Source: Harmothoe impar
Lineage: Eukaryota > Annelida > Polychaeta > Phyllodocida > Polynoidae
Direction: 5' to 3'
Assembly: GCA_947462335.1 (NCBI GenBank)
Contig: OX381717.1
Span: 49,767,523 to 49,831,522, forward strand
DNA: 64,000 nucleotides
The translations under genes and the position numbers were made by a program. The notes beneath the pieces are model-generated. The model was given only the letters and a program-made list of their open reading frames with translations. It made no database searches and had not been told where the DNA came from. Below, in pieces: positions 1 through 11,400 of this stretch (positions are counted from its first letter, which is position 1; each line of letters opens with the position of its first letter).

Positions 1-288
1 GAATATCATGTGTTGAATATATTCTTAACCAAGTGCTTGCTCAAAAAGGTTTATTACAGATTAATTGTTACTTAAATGGATTTCTATCACGCTGGTCAAA
101 TATTACACCCAAAGAATGCACCCAGACTTTCACATTGGCCCAATCTTGTGAGACACAGCCATCAGTCAAATTATGCAAGTCTTTCTAAATGGGTGCCATT
201 GGTGATCAATTTTGCTGTAATAGCATATATTCACTAGAACACTGTCCAAAGTGACAATAACATATTCACATGAGTATTCATGAGTTTA
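1..288. other. noncoding, nothing recognised
   Basis: AT-rich sequence with no long ORF, splice-flanked exon or clear repeat that I could identify. Confidence 0.6.
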
Positions 289-403
289 GTGAGTGGTCAT
301 TATTGAACAACAGTGGAGGGGTAGGTAGATTTTCGCACACACGGAAATCTTCCCCCCCCCCCGCCTTGAGACCTCTAGAAGGGGATGAATAATGACCACT
401 CTC
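289..403. mobile_element. short G-run MITE, PIF/Harbinger-like (TTA duplication)
   Basis: Inverted ends GTGAGTGGTCATTATT and AATGACCACTCTC are flanked by TTA at 286-288 and 404-406. The inner part holds a C-run and a GATTTTCGC motif shared with the longer copy at 12989-13320. The 3-bp TWA-type duplication and the terminal motif match other copies here, so I group them as one family. Assignment to PIF/Harbinger rests on the TWA duplication alone. Confidence 0.6.
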
Positions 404-2361
404 TTAGTAGTAATCTATTAATCTAAAGTCCATGACATTCCACCCTAGTAAAAATTTTATGGCTCAGCGATCCTCAATTCATGGATCCCTAACAGTGTTG
501 ACAGGAACAACAGGTGTGCTACTGTTATCCTGTGACTTCTCAGGTTTTAGGAGACCAGTAACACATATCTTTGTATCCGAGTGACTAATTGATTGGATGC
601 CAATTACAATCAACATTCCTTGCACATTATTTTGGATAGCTTATTGTGTACATTAGGACATGCAAAGTCACAGGTCCAATGGCTATCAATAATGATATAC
701 CTTCAAAAGAATTTCCAAGGGATGCAGGCTGTTATGTTTTAGACGATGGATGGTGCTTACAAACTACCAGATGGATGTACGCCTGGATTGTGATTGAGAC
801 ACAAATAACACAGGCTTGTATAACATGTAAACATGGTGGCTGACTTACTCCAGAATTGACACTAATTGAAGCCAATAAAATTAGCTCATAGAATCTCCAA
901 TCTGCAAAAAGCTTAACCTAAGGCCCTAACTGTTTTATTAAAGCTTAACGTTATAAAATAGGTTTTATTTGTATTTTCAAAAGTGTGACGTCACACTGGG
1001 CTTGACACCCCCCCACCCCCCTGTCACACTTTGTCACACTCTGACCAACACTCACCCACCCCCTCCAGTGTGACGTCATTTATGGATGGCCCCTTACACA
1101 TTGGCATAGAGAATATATTGACACCTAGTCAGGATTTTGCGCTAGGAGCAATCTGTGAGGCGAAAAACAGCCAAAATGAGCCACTGGTCTGAAGTATAAA
1201 ACTGGGCATCGATCACTATAGAGCTACAAAGAGACAGAGAATCGATGTCCAGTAATAATACATTCTAAGCTATAATAGAAATAACTTGAGATGTACATAA
1301 TGTGTCCCCTTAGTATCTTTTCACTAAAGGGCTCAGTCGTGTCTACTAGGGCTCAGTCGTGTCTACTCATAAACTACCCCTAAAATAGGACTGATATTCA
1401 CTAGGCTCTGCAGGGAAGGCCGTTAAAGCTAGACTTACAATTTTTTTCCCTGTGTATAGGTAAATAATATACGGTTATCATGCCTTAGTTAATTTATATT
1501 TTTTCTATATTAATATATGGTTTTGGCCATGTTTTGTTTGGGCTCAGTCGTGTCTATGCAAAACTACCCCAGCACTTTTGACCATACATAATATTTATCA
1601 AGCATATCATATAGTCCTAAGTGGTGCTAAAATGTTTCCTACCATAAAGGGGAACTGGCCAAGAAAAGATATGTGTGAATAGCTCTATTTATAGAGCAGT
1701 ATATACAGCATAATTTCATTTTTTTCATTCAATTGTTTAAAAAAGGTCCAATTTGGGGTGTTTTTGCCCCTATGGCACCCTAAATTAGGGTCTGACATAG
1801 GTCAAACCAGGGTTTCCCTCGTAGATCTAACCAAGGACAATCATACTAGACCAAAAAGATATCTATATATGAAAACTGGAATTCTTTATTGAGTGGAGAA
1901 GAAGAAAAGTTCAAATCAGGGCAATCTGTGACATTTGGTCATATGGTAGACTTCAGACCACTCTGAATACACTAATATAAAGGTCAAATTCCCAAATTTT
2001 CCTGGGGCTTGTGGCCCCAAAACAACCATTTGTTTCCTTCTCTAACCAACCCTCATCAGCTGGCTTTGGGAGCTGGGCCCCCCAACTTTATCCACCTTCC
2101 GCGGCCCCTGAGCTGGGCCATTTCATGGTACTTCTACCAAACAGTATTAGCAGGACTTGTAGGTGGGGACCAAAATAATCACACCAATTTTTAGCAAAAA
2201 TATCAAACGTGCCACGGAAACAGAAAAATGCGCGCTCTCCACATAAATATATTCACCATATTGTTATGCCCTATAACCACTCCCTCAAATAATGGTTAAG
2301 CACATGCTATAATAGGTTATAGTATAGGACTATGTGGACTTTGTATGTCGTTGATGCCATT
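404..2361. other. noncoding with small repeats
   Basis: No credible coding exon. Visible structure: a small inverted pair around AGTGTGACGTCACACTGG (about 985-1003) and CCAGTGTGACGTCATTT (about 1066-1082), and three copies of GGGCTCAGTCGTGTCTA at about 1330, 1349 and 1540. The three copies look like fragments of a dispersed repeat. Confidence 0.5.
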
Positions 2362-2581
2362 ATTAAGTATCTATAAACGTCTATGGTGAGGGGGGGGGGG
2401 TCATTTTTTTTCAACCTATTCGGAGGGGGGGGGGGGGTCTTTTTATTTTTGACCCATTCGGAGGGGGGGGGGGTCTTTTTTTTTTACCCATTCAGAGGGG
2501 GGGGGGGGGGTCTTTTTTTTTTGACGTATTCGTTTTGCCAAACGCCCGCCCCCCCCCCTGCCATAAATAATGAACGCTCCC
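2362..2581. mobile_element. damaged G-run MITE
   Basis: Three blocks of a long G run followed by a T run and a CCCATTCGGA-like spacer, ending in CCATAAATAATGAACGCTCCC with TTA at 2582-2584. The right end matches the right end of the 44095-44753 element. The left end is diverged and its boundary is approximate. Confidence 0.5.
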
Positions 2582-3009
2582 TTAGTCCTCTAAATTACAT
2601 TCTATGCAAAATTTTTTTTTTTTTTGTTATGTACCTCATAACGGTTTATTGCCATGATTTTCAGTACAAGATTTTTGGGTCCGGGTGAAGATCACAAATT
2701 TCAGGTAACATCGAGTATACAAGAAGGTTATAATGACACCCAGTTTTGCTGCAAGCAGACTATAACAATTCAGTTCATGTACAGGTGGTATGATGTATAT
2801 ACAATGTGATTAAACATATGTTCAGGATTACATGTTCATATTTACAGGAGAATTATTGGGCCGTTTCCAATTATTATTATCACAGTGTGCTTATCACAGA
2901 TTTTTGGGAATTCCATATCACAGTTTACTTATTTGTTATACAATTGCAAAGAGATTATCCAAATATGCTTAAAAAAGAACGGACATTTGTGGTCTCCCTG
3001 CCCGAGCCA
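2582..3009 (-). other. probable 3' UTR and tail of the LINE
   Basis: This stretch lies directly downstream (minus strand) of the reverse-transcriptase ORF and has no coding signal. A 15-base T run at about 2611-2625 would be a poly(A) tail on the minus strand, so the LINE may end near 2625. I could not find a target-site duplication to prove it. Confidence 0.35.
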
Positions 3010-5874
3010 TCATTTTCCCTTCAGTTTTTTCCTCTTTGGCCTCTTGAAGTACGTGCCCAGGAAATGTTTTAACTGGAGTTTAAATGTAGCTTTGTTTTCA
3101 CACAGTTTGACTTTTGGGGGCAGACTGTTCCATTCCATCGCCCCTCTATAGAAAGGGCTTTTACGATAGAATTCAGATTTCGGTCTTCTGAGGGTAAAGT
3201 TAGGCAAAAAACTACTTCTAGTTCTAGGATTTAGTTTTTTTGGTAGTTTCTGTGAACGTGAGAAAAACTTAGAAACCAGCATTTCTTTTCTTCTAAGGGC
3301 GGGGAGCGGCGTAGAACAGTCAGAATGCAACTTAGAGATGGAATTTCCCCTAATTTGCTTTTTTAGACAGCATCGTAGGCACCTGTTTTGTATTCTGCCA
3401 ATTTTTGTTTGCCATTTTTGGGTGCTGGAGTCCAGTAGAAAAGAGCAATAATCAAATTTCGGCAAAATAGTCTGCTTAAAAATTAGAATGGCAGTGTCAA
3501 CAGAAATACTATACCTAACCTTCCCTAGCTTAAAAGTGAGAAAATTGGTCGCATCTCTTACCGACTTGGCATGTTCTTCAAAAGTCAGTGCCCTGTCTAA
3601 TATTGCGCCAAGATAGCTGAAGGCTTTAACTAGAGGTATTTCTATACCATTTATAACTGGGAGAGTCTTAGGACATTTATACAGTTGATTGTTTGCACAA
3701 TACCACATAAATTTGGTATTGTTTGGGTTCACAGTTAACCCTTTTGTACAACAGGCTTTGACTAGTTTATCTAGATCCGATTGTAAACGCTCCAGAGCGA
3801 CTTTTGGGTCTGTATTTGCACAATATAACACAATATCGTCAGCATACATTTTTATGCTGCATTTTTCAGGGACATTTATAATACTATTTACAAAGAAATT
3901 AAAGAGAGAAGGGCCCAAGACGGAACCCTGAGGGACCCCAAAGGTAATATTTTGGAAAGTAGATTTAATTCCATCTACCTTAGTACATTGAGCACGATTT
4001 ATGAGGTAAGACTTAAACCAGTCTAGCATATGCCTCGGAAACCCAGCATCCTTTAGTAAATTTAGTAGTTGTGAGTGATTTATTGAATCGAACGCCTTGG
4101 ATAGGTCGACGAAACAAGCAGCTACAAATTCAGATTTGTCTCTCGCCTGGAACAGGTCTTCAGTTAAATCTAGTATGGCATCCGATGTACCACATCCCGT
4201 CCTGAAACCATATTGGGAAGGAGACAGAAGATCATTTTCTTCTATAGTGTTCATAAAGTAGCCTTTTACCAATTTTTCCAACACTTTACTGGGTACCGGT
4301 AGGATTGAAATGGGCCTCCAGTTTGTAACATTGTGCAGGTCCCCAGACTTAGGAATGGGAGTTACCTCAGCTTTGGCCCAATCAGTAGGGAAAATACCGT
4401 TTTGAATGGATAAATTATACAAGTGAGTCATTTGGGGAACAATCGCGAGTAGCGCATCTTTTAACACTTTAGAAGAGATGTCCTGTATTCCCGACGGTTT
4501 GCATGTGTCAATTTCTTTGAAGAATAAATCTACAGCACCCTGTACAAAGGCTGGAATAGATGGTAATGTTTCAGTGTATGAGTCGTCAGGGTCAGAGTAC
4601 GAGCTGGTTGGGAGATTTAACTTAGAGTACAGATCTTCCCCAACATGACTAAAGAATTCATTGATGTAGCCTGGCGTGTCTGATATTATTTCTCCTGTCT
4701 TTTGATCATGCAATACAGGGGTAATACAGGACTTTGGCGCCTTTATTAATTTATTTATTTCAGCCCAGAATTTTTTCGCATTACCTTCACATTGCTTAAG
4801 TTTGTTTGTGACGTAAGTGTGATGGGCTTTTTTTGTCATTTTAGTTATTTCAACACGAGCTTTCCTGGCCTTCAAAAAGTCGTCAAACCTATGGTAAGTC
4901 CTGAAATTGTGCATTAGTTCATTTCTTTCTTTGATTCGAACTAGGATTTCTGCATCCATCCAAACATTACCATAATCTTTGACACTAAAAGTTTTGAGCG
5001 GGCATGTTTCATCTAAATAGCTGTTAATACATGATTCAATTTCATTCCACATGAAGTTGACATCTTCAGAATCATAGAAACTAGACCAATCTTTTTCTGA
5101 GAGAAGATTTGTTAGGTCATCTTTTTTGTAGTTTGTATAACTTCTACCAGTTATTTGAACTTTCTTGAAACCATTTCTGCCTTTTTTTCTCACACAGGTA
5201 ACCGGGAGATGGTCACTGATGAAGGCGTTTTCAACAGAGGAAGATGCAACATAATTGGAATTAGTTATAATGTTATCAATACAGGTGCCAGGACCACCTT
5301 TAGTATTTGGCCTGGTAACTTCTTGGAACAACCACATAAGTTGAAAATCACGACAAAAATCTTTCATCTCAACAGTGTCTGTATGGTCATGATCCAAAAA
5401 ATTTACATTAAAGTCGCCCAGGATCCAGGTTTCCCCCTTTGTTTTCCTGATAGCACGAGTCAAATGTTCAATAAATTTGGAAACATCACCTCTTGGAGGT
5501 TTATATACTGTAAAGATTGTCATTACTTTGTTGTTAGGGACCGCGACCTTAACAGCCAAACATTCTATATCAGGTGTAATTACACTGAATTCATGTATTT
5601 TAGACGAATGTGAAAAATAGCGGTTTGACAAATAACATATTAACCCTCCACCAGCTCTGTCTGGCCTGTCTATTCTATGGAAATTTTTACAAGGCCAATT
5701 TAGCAACGCTGCGTCATACATATCAGTTAACCATGATTCCGAGAAAGTTACAATTTCAAATTCATTGAACGTATGTTTTATCTCTTTGAATTTAGGGTGA
5801 ATACTGCGACAGTTCAAATGCGCAAAGTTAATACCTCTAGCATGTGAAACCGGGGCTAGTTTGAGTTGAGACAT
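3010..5874 (-). CDS. LINE ORF2: AP endonuclease-reverse transcriptase
   Basis: A 954-aa polyprotein that would nick target DNA and copy the element RNA by target-primed reverse transcription. The APE-type endonuclease fills about residues 1-230, with HLNCRS at 19-24, Glu46 in SESW, GDFN at 153-156 and SDH at 220-222. A linker of about 270 residues follows. The reverse transcriptase occupies about 500-760, with FVDLSKAFDS at 588-597, GVPQGS at 646-651 and the catalytic YADD at 677-680. The C-terminus has the thumb-like SPFYRGAMEWNSLP motif seen in many CR1/Jockey-group LINEs; I see no RNase H. The ORF is open throughout with all catalytic motifs present, so this copy is young. The start ATG precedes the first conserved endonuclease block by about 15 residues, a normal distance. 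Clade (CR1-like) is inferred from layout and from the SGNH ORF upstream. Confidence 0.93.
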   Translation of the reverse strand: MSQLKLAPVSHARGINFAHLNCRSIHPKFKEIKHTFNEFEIVTFSESWLTDMYDAALLNWPCKNFHRIDRPDRAGGGLICYLSNRYFSHSSKIHEFSVITPDIECLAVKVAVPNNKVMTIFTVYKPPRGDVSKFIEHLTRAIRKTKGETWILGDFNVNFLDHDHTDTVEMKDFCRDFQLMWLFQEVTRPNTKGGPGTCIDNIITNSNYVASSSVENAFISDHLPVTCVRKKGRNGFKKVQITGRSYTNYKKDDLTNLLSEKDWSSFYDSEDVNFMWNEIESCINSYLDETCPLKTFSVKDYGNVWMDAEILVRIKERNELMHNFRTYHRFDDFLKARKARVEITKMTKKAHHTYVTNKLKQCEGNAKKFWAEINKLIKAPKSCITPVLHDQKTGEIISDTPGYINEFFSHVGEDLYSKLNLPTSSYSDPDDSYTETLPSIPAFVQGAVDLFFKEIDTCKPSGIQDISSKVLKDALLAIVPQMTHLYNLSIQNGIFPTDWAKAEVTPIPKSGDLHNVTNWRPISILPVPSKVLEKLVKGYFMNTIEENDLLSPSQYGFRTGCGTSDAILDLTEDLFQARDKSEFVAACFVDLSKAFDSINHSQLLNLLKDAGFPRHMLDWFKSYLINRAQCTKVDGIKSTFQNITFGVPQGSVLGPSLFNFFVNSIINVPEKCSIKMYADDIVLYCANTDPKVALERLQSDLDKLVKACCTKGLTVNPNNTKFMWYCANNQLYKCPKTLPVINGIEIPLVKAFSYLGAILDRALTFEEHAKSVRDATNFLTFKLGKVRYSISVDTAILIFKQTILPKFDYCSFLLDSSTQKWQTKIGRIQNRCLRCCLKKQIRGNSISKLHSDCSTPLPALRRKEMLVSKFFSRSQKLPKKLNPRTRSSFLPNFTLRRPKSEFYRKSPFYRGAMEWNSLPPKVKLCENKATFKLQLKHFLGTYFKRPKRKKLKGK

Positions 5875-7467
5875 TTTATATGATAAGTATGAGATATGAC
5901 AAGAGATAGAGATACAATTTTATTATATCTATGAGTTTCTCAACAACAAATTCAATAAACTTGAACAACAATTTTATCCTTCTGTCTTTCTTCTAGTAAT
6001 ATATGCGATAAACCGTATATATACCGTATATGTACTTTTAACAATGCACGGTACAAATATATAGTTTACAGACTGTATTAGCAATACGTTTAAACCCTTT
6101 AATATATTGAAGTGTTAAATTTCTAACAGTTTTAAGAACAAGAACAAGAAAGGTGATCGGTGTACAACTAAGATAGCTTAATTCCTTAACTAGTATTTGG
6201 CACAGTAGTAGTAGTTCTGAAACCAAATTGAAACTGCACCTCAGCTAACCTGATGTCAGATAGGCGTCAATGCAGCCTTTATATTTTACAGTATCAGGGA
6301 CTTCTAGACAATTTTAATATTGCCCAGGGAACTGAATTTAAAACAGGCACATGTTGTATAGAGAAAATTTAAAGTTGGGGGACGTCTGGGAGTTGGTTGT
6401 GTGGTACCAAGAACCCATATACATTTATACAAAGATTTGCAAGAATTATACTACATTTTGACAAGATGGCTGGGAATTACTCTTATGTAATTATATTTAA
6501 GCATGGAAAACCACAGCTTTAGTCACAAGTTTATGTGTAGCGCCAGTATAGAGGGAAGATTTGCATAAATTATTTTACAAGACGACAGGATTCCTGGCAT
6601 TGCTCCTATTTAAGCATGGAACACTACAGTTTTACATAAGTCAATCTGTGATGTCAATACAAGTAATTTAAAGGCATTCAGGTAATCCGACGTATTGAAG
6701 TACATTGGTTAAAATATGATGATCTTATTCTATTTCTACATGAAAAGAAATATGTTTACATTTTAGCAATTGCTTGAAGAGCGATGACAAAAAATCTGAG
6801 CATATTATTTCGGCCGTCCCAAATTTGACACTCAAGGCATGATTTTAAATTGAACAGTTCTAATCAAAGATTAATATGAAAAGGCGTCAGGTAAAAGGCT
6901 TGTTAGTTGCCTTCAGTTCGGCACAACACTGGGGTGTAGTGAGTCGGCGATGCAGGCTTGCCGGCGGCTTGACTTGATACAAGATATGGTGCAGTTACAG
7001 TTTTATAATACAGTTCCATTTTATCTAAGGCAGTAATCATCAGCGATGAAGTTTGTAAGTACACAGTTGAACTTGAAAGTTTAAAGTTGAAATTTGAACT
7101 AGAGACTCCACTGAGTCTAATACCACCTAGGCTGAGGTGAGTCAGGTGTGAAAGTACCATCTTATGAAGTAGATTGATATCAGCAATCTTATTACTTCAT
7201 CGCTGCCACTTGATATAACAACTAGTCATTTTATGTAATCTTATCTAATAACAGCAAAGTTCCAAATTTGAAATTGACTGGAACTGGTAGTAGCAGACGA
7301 GGGACGACCAGATGACGATGAATGAGGATAGACTCCAATGAGTCTTTTGGTCCTAGACTCCAATGAGTCAGGACTTAGCAAGATGAGATAAGCTGGAATA
7401 CTCCACACGTCACAATACAACATAACTCAAGAGATGACCAGGTAGATCTACCAGATCCTTTGTATCT
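5875..7467 (-). other. 1.6-kb inter-ORF region of the LINE
   Basis: No long ORF on either strand. It holds an imperfect tandem duplication of about 110 bp (about 6430-6525 and 6545-6640, each with AAGATTTGCA near the start and TTTAAGCATGGAA near the end). It also has three copies of GACTCCANTGAGTC (7104, 7331, 7356), a motif repeated in ORF1. Those shared motifs argue that the gap belongs to the same element as ORF1. Confidence 0.5.
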
Positions 7468-8409
7468 TCAAGTGTAATCAGAGTCTCGATAGGTTTGGCC
7501 ATGTGTTGATGGATGCCCTAATCTCCTGGACGAGGACGCCGTTCGGTAGACCTTCCTAGGAGGAGAGATATAGATCTCTCTGTGTGAAGAGTGAGGAAGT
7601 GGTTGTCGCCTTATTTCAGGAGTAGAGGTAGTGTCCAAGACTCTTTCCTGAGACATCAATACTACCCTGCGACAGTCTGTTACAGGAAGGGCCGAGTTAC
7701 TTTTTCTGTTGTAGTGAGCACAGTTTTCTGACACAGCAGTGGCTCCTTTTGAAACCGCAAGGTTCATTTTTACAATGGATTTTTCGATGGTAGAAGCCAG
7801 ATGAATTGCTGTTTTCTTTTCCAGCTCCTTTGTACCATGGGTTCCATCTGAGAGCTTGTTGTACCTGTACTCTACTGAGTTATTACATGATCTGTTGTAC
7901 CGTATAAGAGAGGCTAGGTGGGGGGTGGCTACGCCCTGGAGAAGATTTCTGCCCATTATCTGGTAGTTTATTCTAACAAGTGTTCTTTCCAGTCGGGATT
8001 GATCCTTAGATCTTTGTTTCACCTTGTTTGCCTGTGCTAGGTCTACCCCAATTATTGTAGCAATAATGACTCTAGTGCAAGGAGACACTTTGTTGGCACA
8101 AACAGTCACTTCATCAAATTTATCCATAACATCCTGTACACAGGAATTCTCAGATTTCTCAAAAGATATACGTTTGCCTTGTTTCTTGGTTATGTCACAT
8201 ATACCAAGGTTAAGTAGCAGGTAGTCTACATGTTGTCTTTGTAGTCTAGAGGTAATGTTGGGGAGGCAGTCTAGTATTTTGGCTCCCCCCGTTGCCAACA
8301 CAGTCAAAGAGCCAGAGTAGTTGTTTCTCATGTCTTTGAACAGGCGTTTTGCTCTAGAGTCTCCTAGCATAATTGTTCTAGTGAACCTATATCTTGTAGC
8401 CTCAGCCAT
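7468..8409 (-). CDS. SGNH/GDSL-hydrolase-like ORF of the LINE
   Basis: A 313-aa protein resembling SGNH-fold esterases, a domain known in ORF1 proteins of some CR1-type LINEs. Block I is MLGDSRAKR with the candidate nucleophile Ser18. A Gly-rich turn (ATGGAK) near residue 40 fits block II, LLNLGICD at 65-72 fits block III, and LSDGTHGT supplies Asp188 and His191 in the block V spacing. The C-terminal third is Ser/Arg-rich and probably disordered. It begins 17 nt after the ORF1 stop in a different frame, which suggests translation from the same RNA by reinitiation or a similar route. The triad looks intact, so hydrolase activity is plausible; the substrate is unknown. Having it as a separate ORF, not fused to the RNA-binding part, is notable. 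Confidence 0.75.
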   Translation of the reverse strand: MAEATRYRFTRTIMLGDSRAKRLFKDMRNNYSGSLTVLATGGAKILDCLPNITSRLQRQHVDYLLLNLGICDITKKQGKRISFEKSENSCVQDVMDKFDEVTVCANKVSPCTRVIIATIIGVDLAQANKVKQRSKDQSRLERTLVRINYQIMGRNLLQGVATPHLASLIRYNRSCNNSVEYRYNKLSDGTHGTKELEKKTAIHLASTIEKSIVKMNLAVSKGATAVSENCAHYNRKSNSALPVTDCRRVVLMSQERVLDTTSTPEIRRQPLPHSSHREIYISPPRKVYRTASSSRRLGHPSTHGQTYRDSDYT

Positions 8410-8425
8410 TTTAACAGAGGTAGAG

Positions 8426-11400
8426 TTAACGAGTGATGCCAGTGATGCCAGTGCGAAGTTCCAGTCTCACCGTCTCCAATAGACGACCATGGAGGTTGAC
8501 CCCGGGAATTCTGGCACCTGTATCAAACGGAGTGTTTGGGGTATGCTTGAACAAGATACCAGCTCCCCACAGCATATCCAGCGAGGATTCCCAGAGGCTT
8601 AGTGGCCAGGTGGATGCTAGTCGTTGACCACAGATAGTGTGAGGGGCGAACTTCACTCTCAGCAATCTTAACATAAGTTGAGCTTTATAGGCATCCCATT
8701 TAGAGACATCAGTGAAAACTACCTTCTTGCCTTCCTTCTTGATGTCAGCTGCTTTCCATAGGGATAGGATGCACTCTGCTCTTTCACTTTCTCCTGCGAA
8801 GCTTGCTTTAAAATATTGGTAGCCTTGTTCTACTGACGAGAAAGTGTGAAGATAATTGTATTCGTCCGTGTACTTCAGAATTTCACAGAAAAAATTGCTC
8901 AAGTATGCAGTGTGGCCGGCATATATTATGCCTGCCGGGGTTTTCCTAATCTGAATGAACTGGTCTACTGTAGAGAGTACAGTAGACAACGACGTGTTGT
9001 TGTGTGATGTGCTCGGAACGGATCCGAAAATGTCACCACGTGGCGTAGGCTGTGGGTTCTCCGTTGTGACGACAGAGGGCGCGTCAGTGGTAGAACAGCT
9101 TGAGTTTGATTCGCCAGGCGGCGCAACTACATGGTTGCTGCTATTTTCCCCTTTGTCGTCCGCTGGAGAGGAGGTGTTCTTTTTGGACTGGAGAGTAGGC
9201 CAACCTCCCAATGTAGGAGCTGATGCTGGGGGAAGAGTAGGGAATGCAGTGGCATAATCATGTGTCATCCCATTTTGTAAGGTGGGAATGGTTTGATCAT
9301 ACTTGTCGTTGGGATCCAACTCCCTATCAAATGCTGTGGGTGTTTTGAGAAAACTGGGCAGATATTCTTTTGGAATCCTGTCAAGAGTTTCCAGGTCATA
9401 CACAGACCCGTCAATTGTGATTTCTGTAGAGGAGAAGGGGGCTACCATCTCTTGCTTGTTGAGATGTTTTGCCACCTGTAGCAAGAAGGCTTTTTTGTCT
9501 CTGGTAGGCTTGTCCTCTACATTTTCGATAGAGGCCCCACCATATAGGACTTTTATTTTGACACAACCCTCCATGAATCTTGATTTTGCAGAGAGGCTGG
9601 TGAAGGCAATGTATAGGGGTGCTGGTTTGGTGATATCAAACTTCACCTTTCCTTTCCTCATACGTGATACCTTTACTAGGTCTGCCATGGAGAGCGGAAT
9701 TTTTAGTTTGTTAGCAATGTCCATAACTAATGATTTCAGTGTGCTCTTTGGTTCACCAGGAATTTCTGGTATCTTGTATAGTACAGCGCTTCTTATTTTT
9801 TCATCATAGTTCTTAATGGTGTCTGAGGTGACTGTCTGCAGCTGTGCCTCTAGAGCGTGCATTTTCGTTTTTAGCTCTGATAATTCAGTTTGCATGGATT
9901 TTAACAAGTCAGAGCCAGAGTCCTTTTTTATCTCAGTTATTTGTTTCCTCAGACTTTTCACATCACAGAGAGCAGTGTTGAGTTCTATACATTTCTCTTC
10001 CAGTGAACCTTTGGCATCAGTGTATTCCTTCATTATAGAAGGGGAGTTTGACATCACAAAGTAGCGGTCCTCTAATGCAGTAGTTCTTTCTTCCAGAGTA
10101 ATGGATGGGTTTGAAGAAGAGGAGAGTGATTCCTGCTTTGCAGAAGGCTGTGCAGCGGGTACTATCTGCTGAGAGGAGAGGGGGTGTGAGACAATCCCCT
10201 GTTTCAGATCGTCCACTTTCTTTGACACCGCGTCTATTTCTCCTTGGGCAGTTTCAAAGTTCTCTCCCATGGCGCGGCTGAGGTCTACAATGAGAGTTTT
10301 TAGAGCTAGAGCTTTATCAATTCTAATATTTTGACTGGCTGTAGCTGTGGTTACCCCTCCTAGTTTGGCCTCCAGGGAACGTAGCTCTAAGTCGGCAGTG
10401 GCATTTATTTTGTCTTTGCCAACTAGGGAGCACTTGATTTCCTTCACGGCCCTTTCTAGAGAGGCAATATCATTTGCAAGCTTAGTATGAACCGTTCCTG
10501 CTTTGGTTGAGTCATCAGAATTTTTTAATTTGACTTTCGACAGTTGAGAATTGAGGTAGGACAACTTGGTTTCCACCTCCCGTTCAGTGTCAGAGATATC
10601 TTTCTTCTCCAGCTTAGATACTCTGTCTTTCAGCCCCTGAATTTCAGCAGAAAAGGACACCAGAGATGAGTTAATCTGATCCTTGACAAGGGTCACTTCT
10701 GTAGACAGCTGGTGTACACTAACTGGTTTGGGGGTGATAAGAGAGAAGCCAAAGGGATTTGGAGACAATAAAATGGAGTCAGAGATTGAAGCAACGGAGT
10801 CCAGTTCCTCTCTTAGCTCCATGTCCATTTCAGGGTCCATAGTGTTTAGTCCAACCTGACTGGAGCTTATGTCTATAGCTTTCGTGTCAGAAGGCTTGTA
10901 TTTCTTTCCACTTTCTACAGTATAAGTTTTCTTACATGACTCTTTCAGAAGTAGGAGTGGATTTTGGGAGGATTCCAGCTCCTGATCTTCAGTGTCCAGT
11001 TTATTTGTAGAGAGGGAATGCGTGACTTTATTACCCTTTCTTCCTGATTGTAGTAGTGGTATGGGTACTAGAGGTACGATACCCGGTATTGATTTAACAT
11101 TGGAGTTTCGGGCAGATGTCTTACTTCTAGTAACAATTTGTTCTGCAGTAGAAATTTTCCCCTCCTGGGCTGACCCAAGTGAGTCCAGCACACCCTGAGA
11201 CATTGGAAGAGTGCCTCCCTCCTGTGTTGACTCAAATGAGTCAGCTTGAGAAAACGCTCTTCCATTTAGTGCAGATTGTGTATGTTTTGCAGCAGTTGAT
11301 GCTGAAGACCCAGATAATCCAAATCCATTGACAATGCAGATCTGAGAGACACAGGTGGCAGTTGACTCCAATGAGTCAGCTGCACGAATTTTAGTTGACT

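Noticed and set aside
5155..5613. 152-aa plus ORF
   Set aside because: Shadow of the LINE endonuclease.
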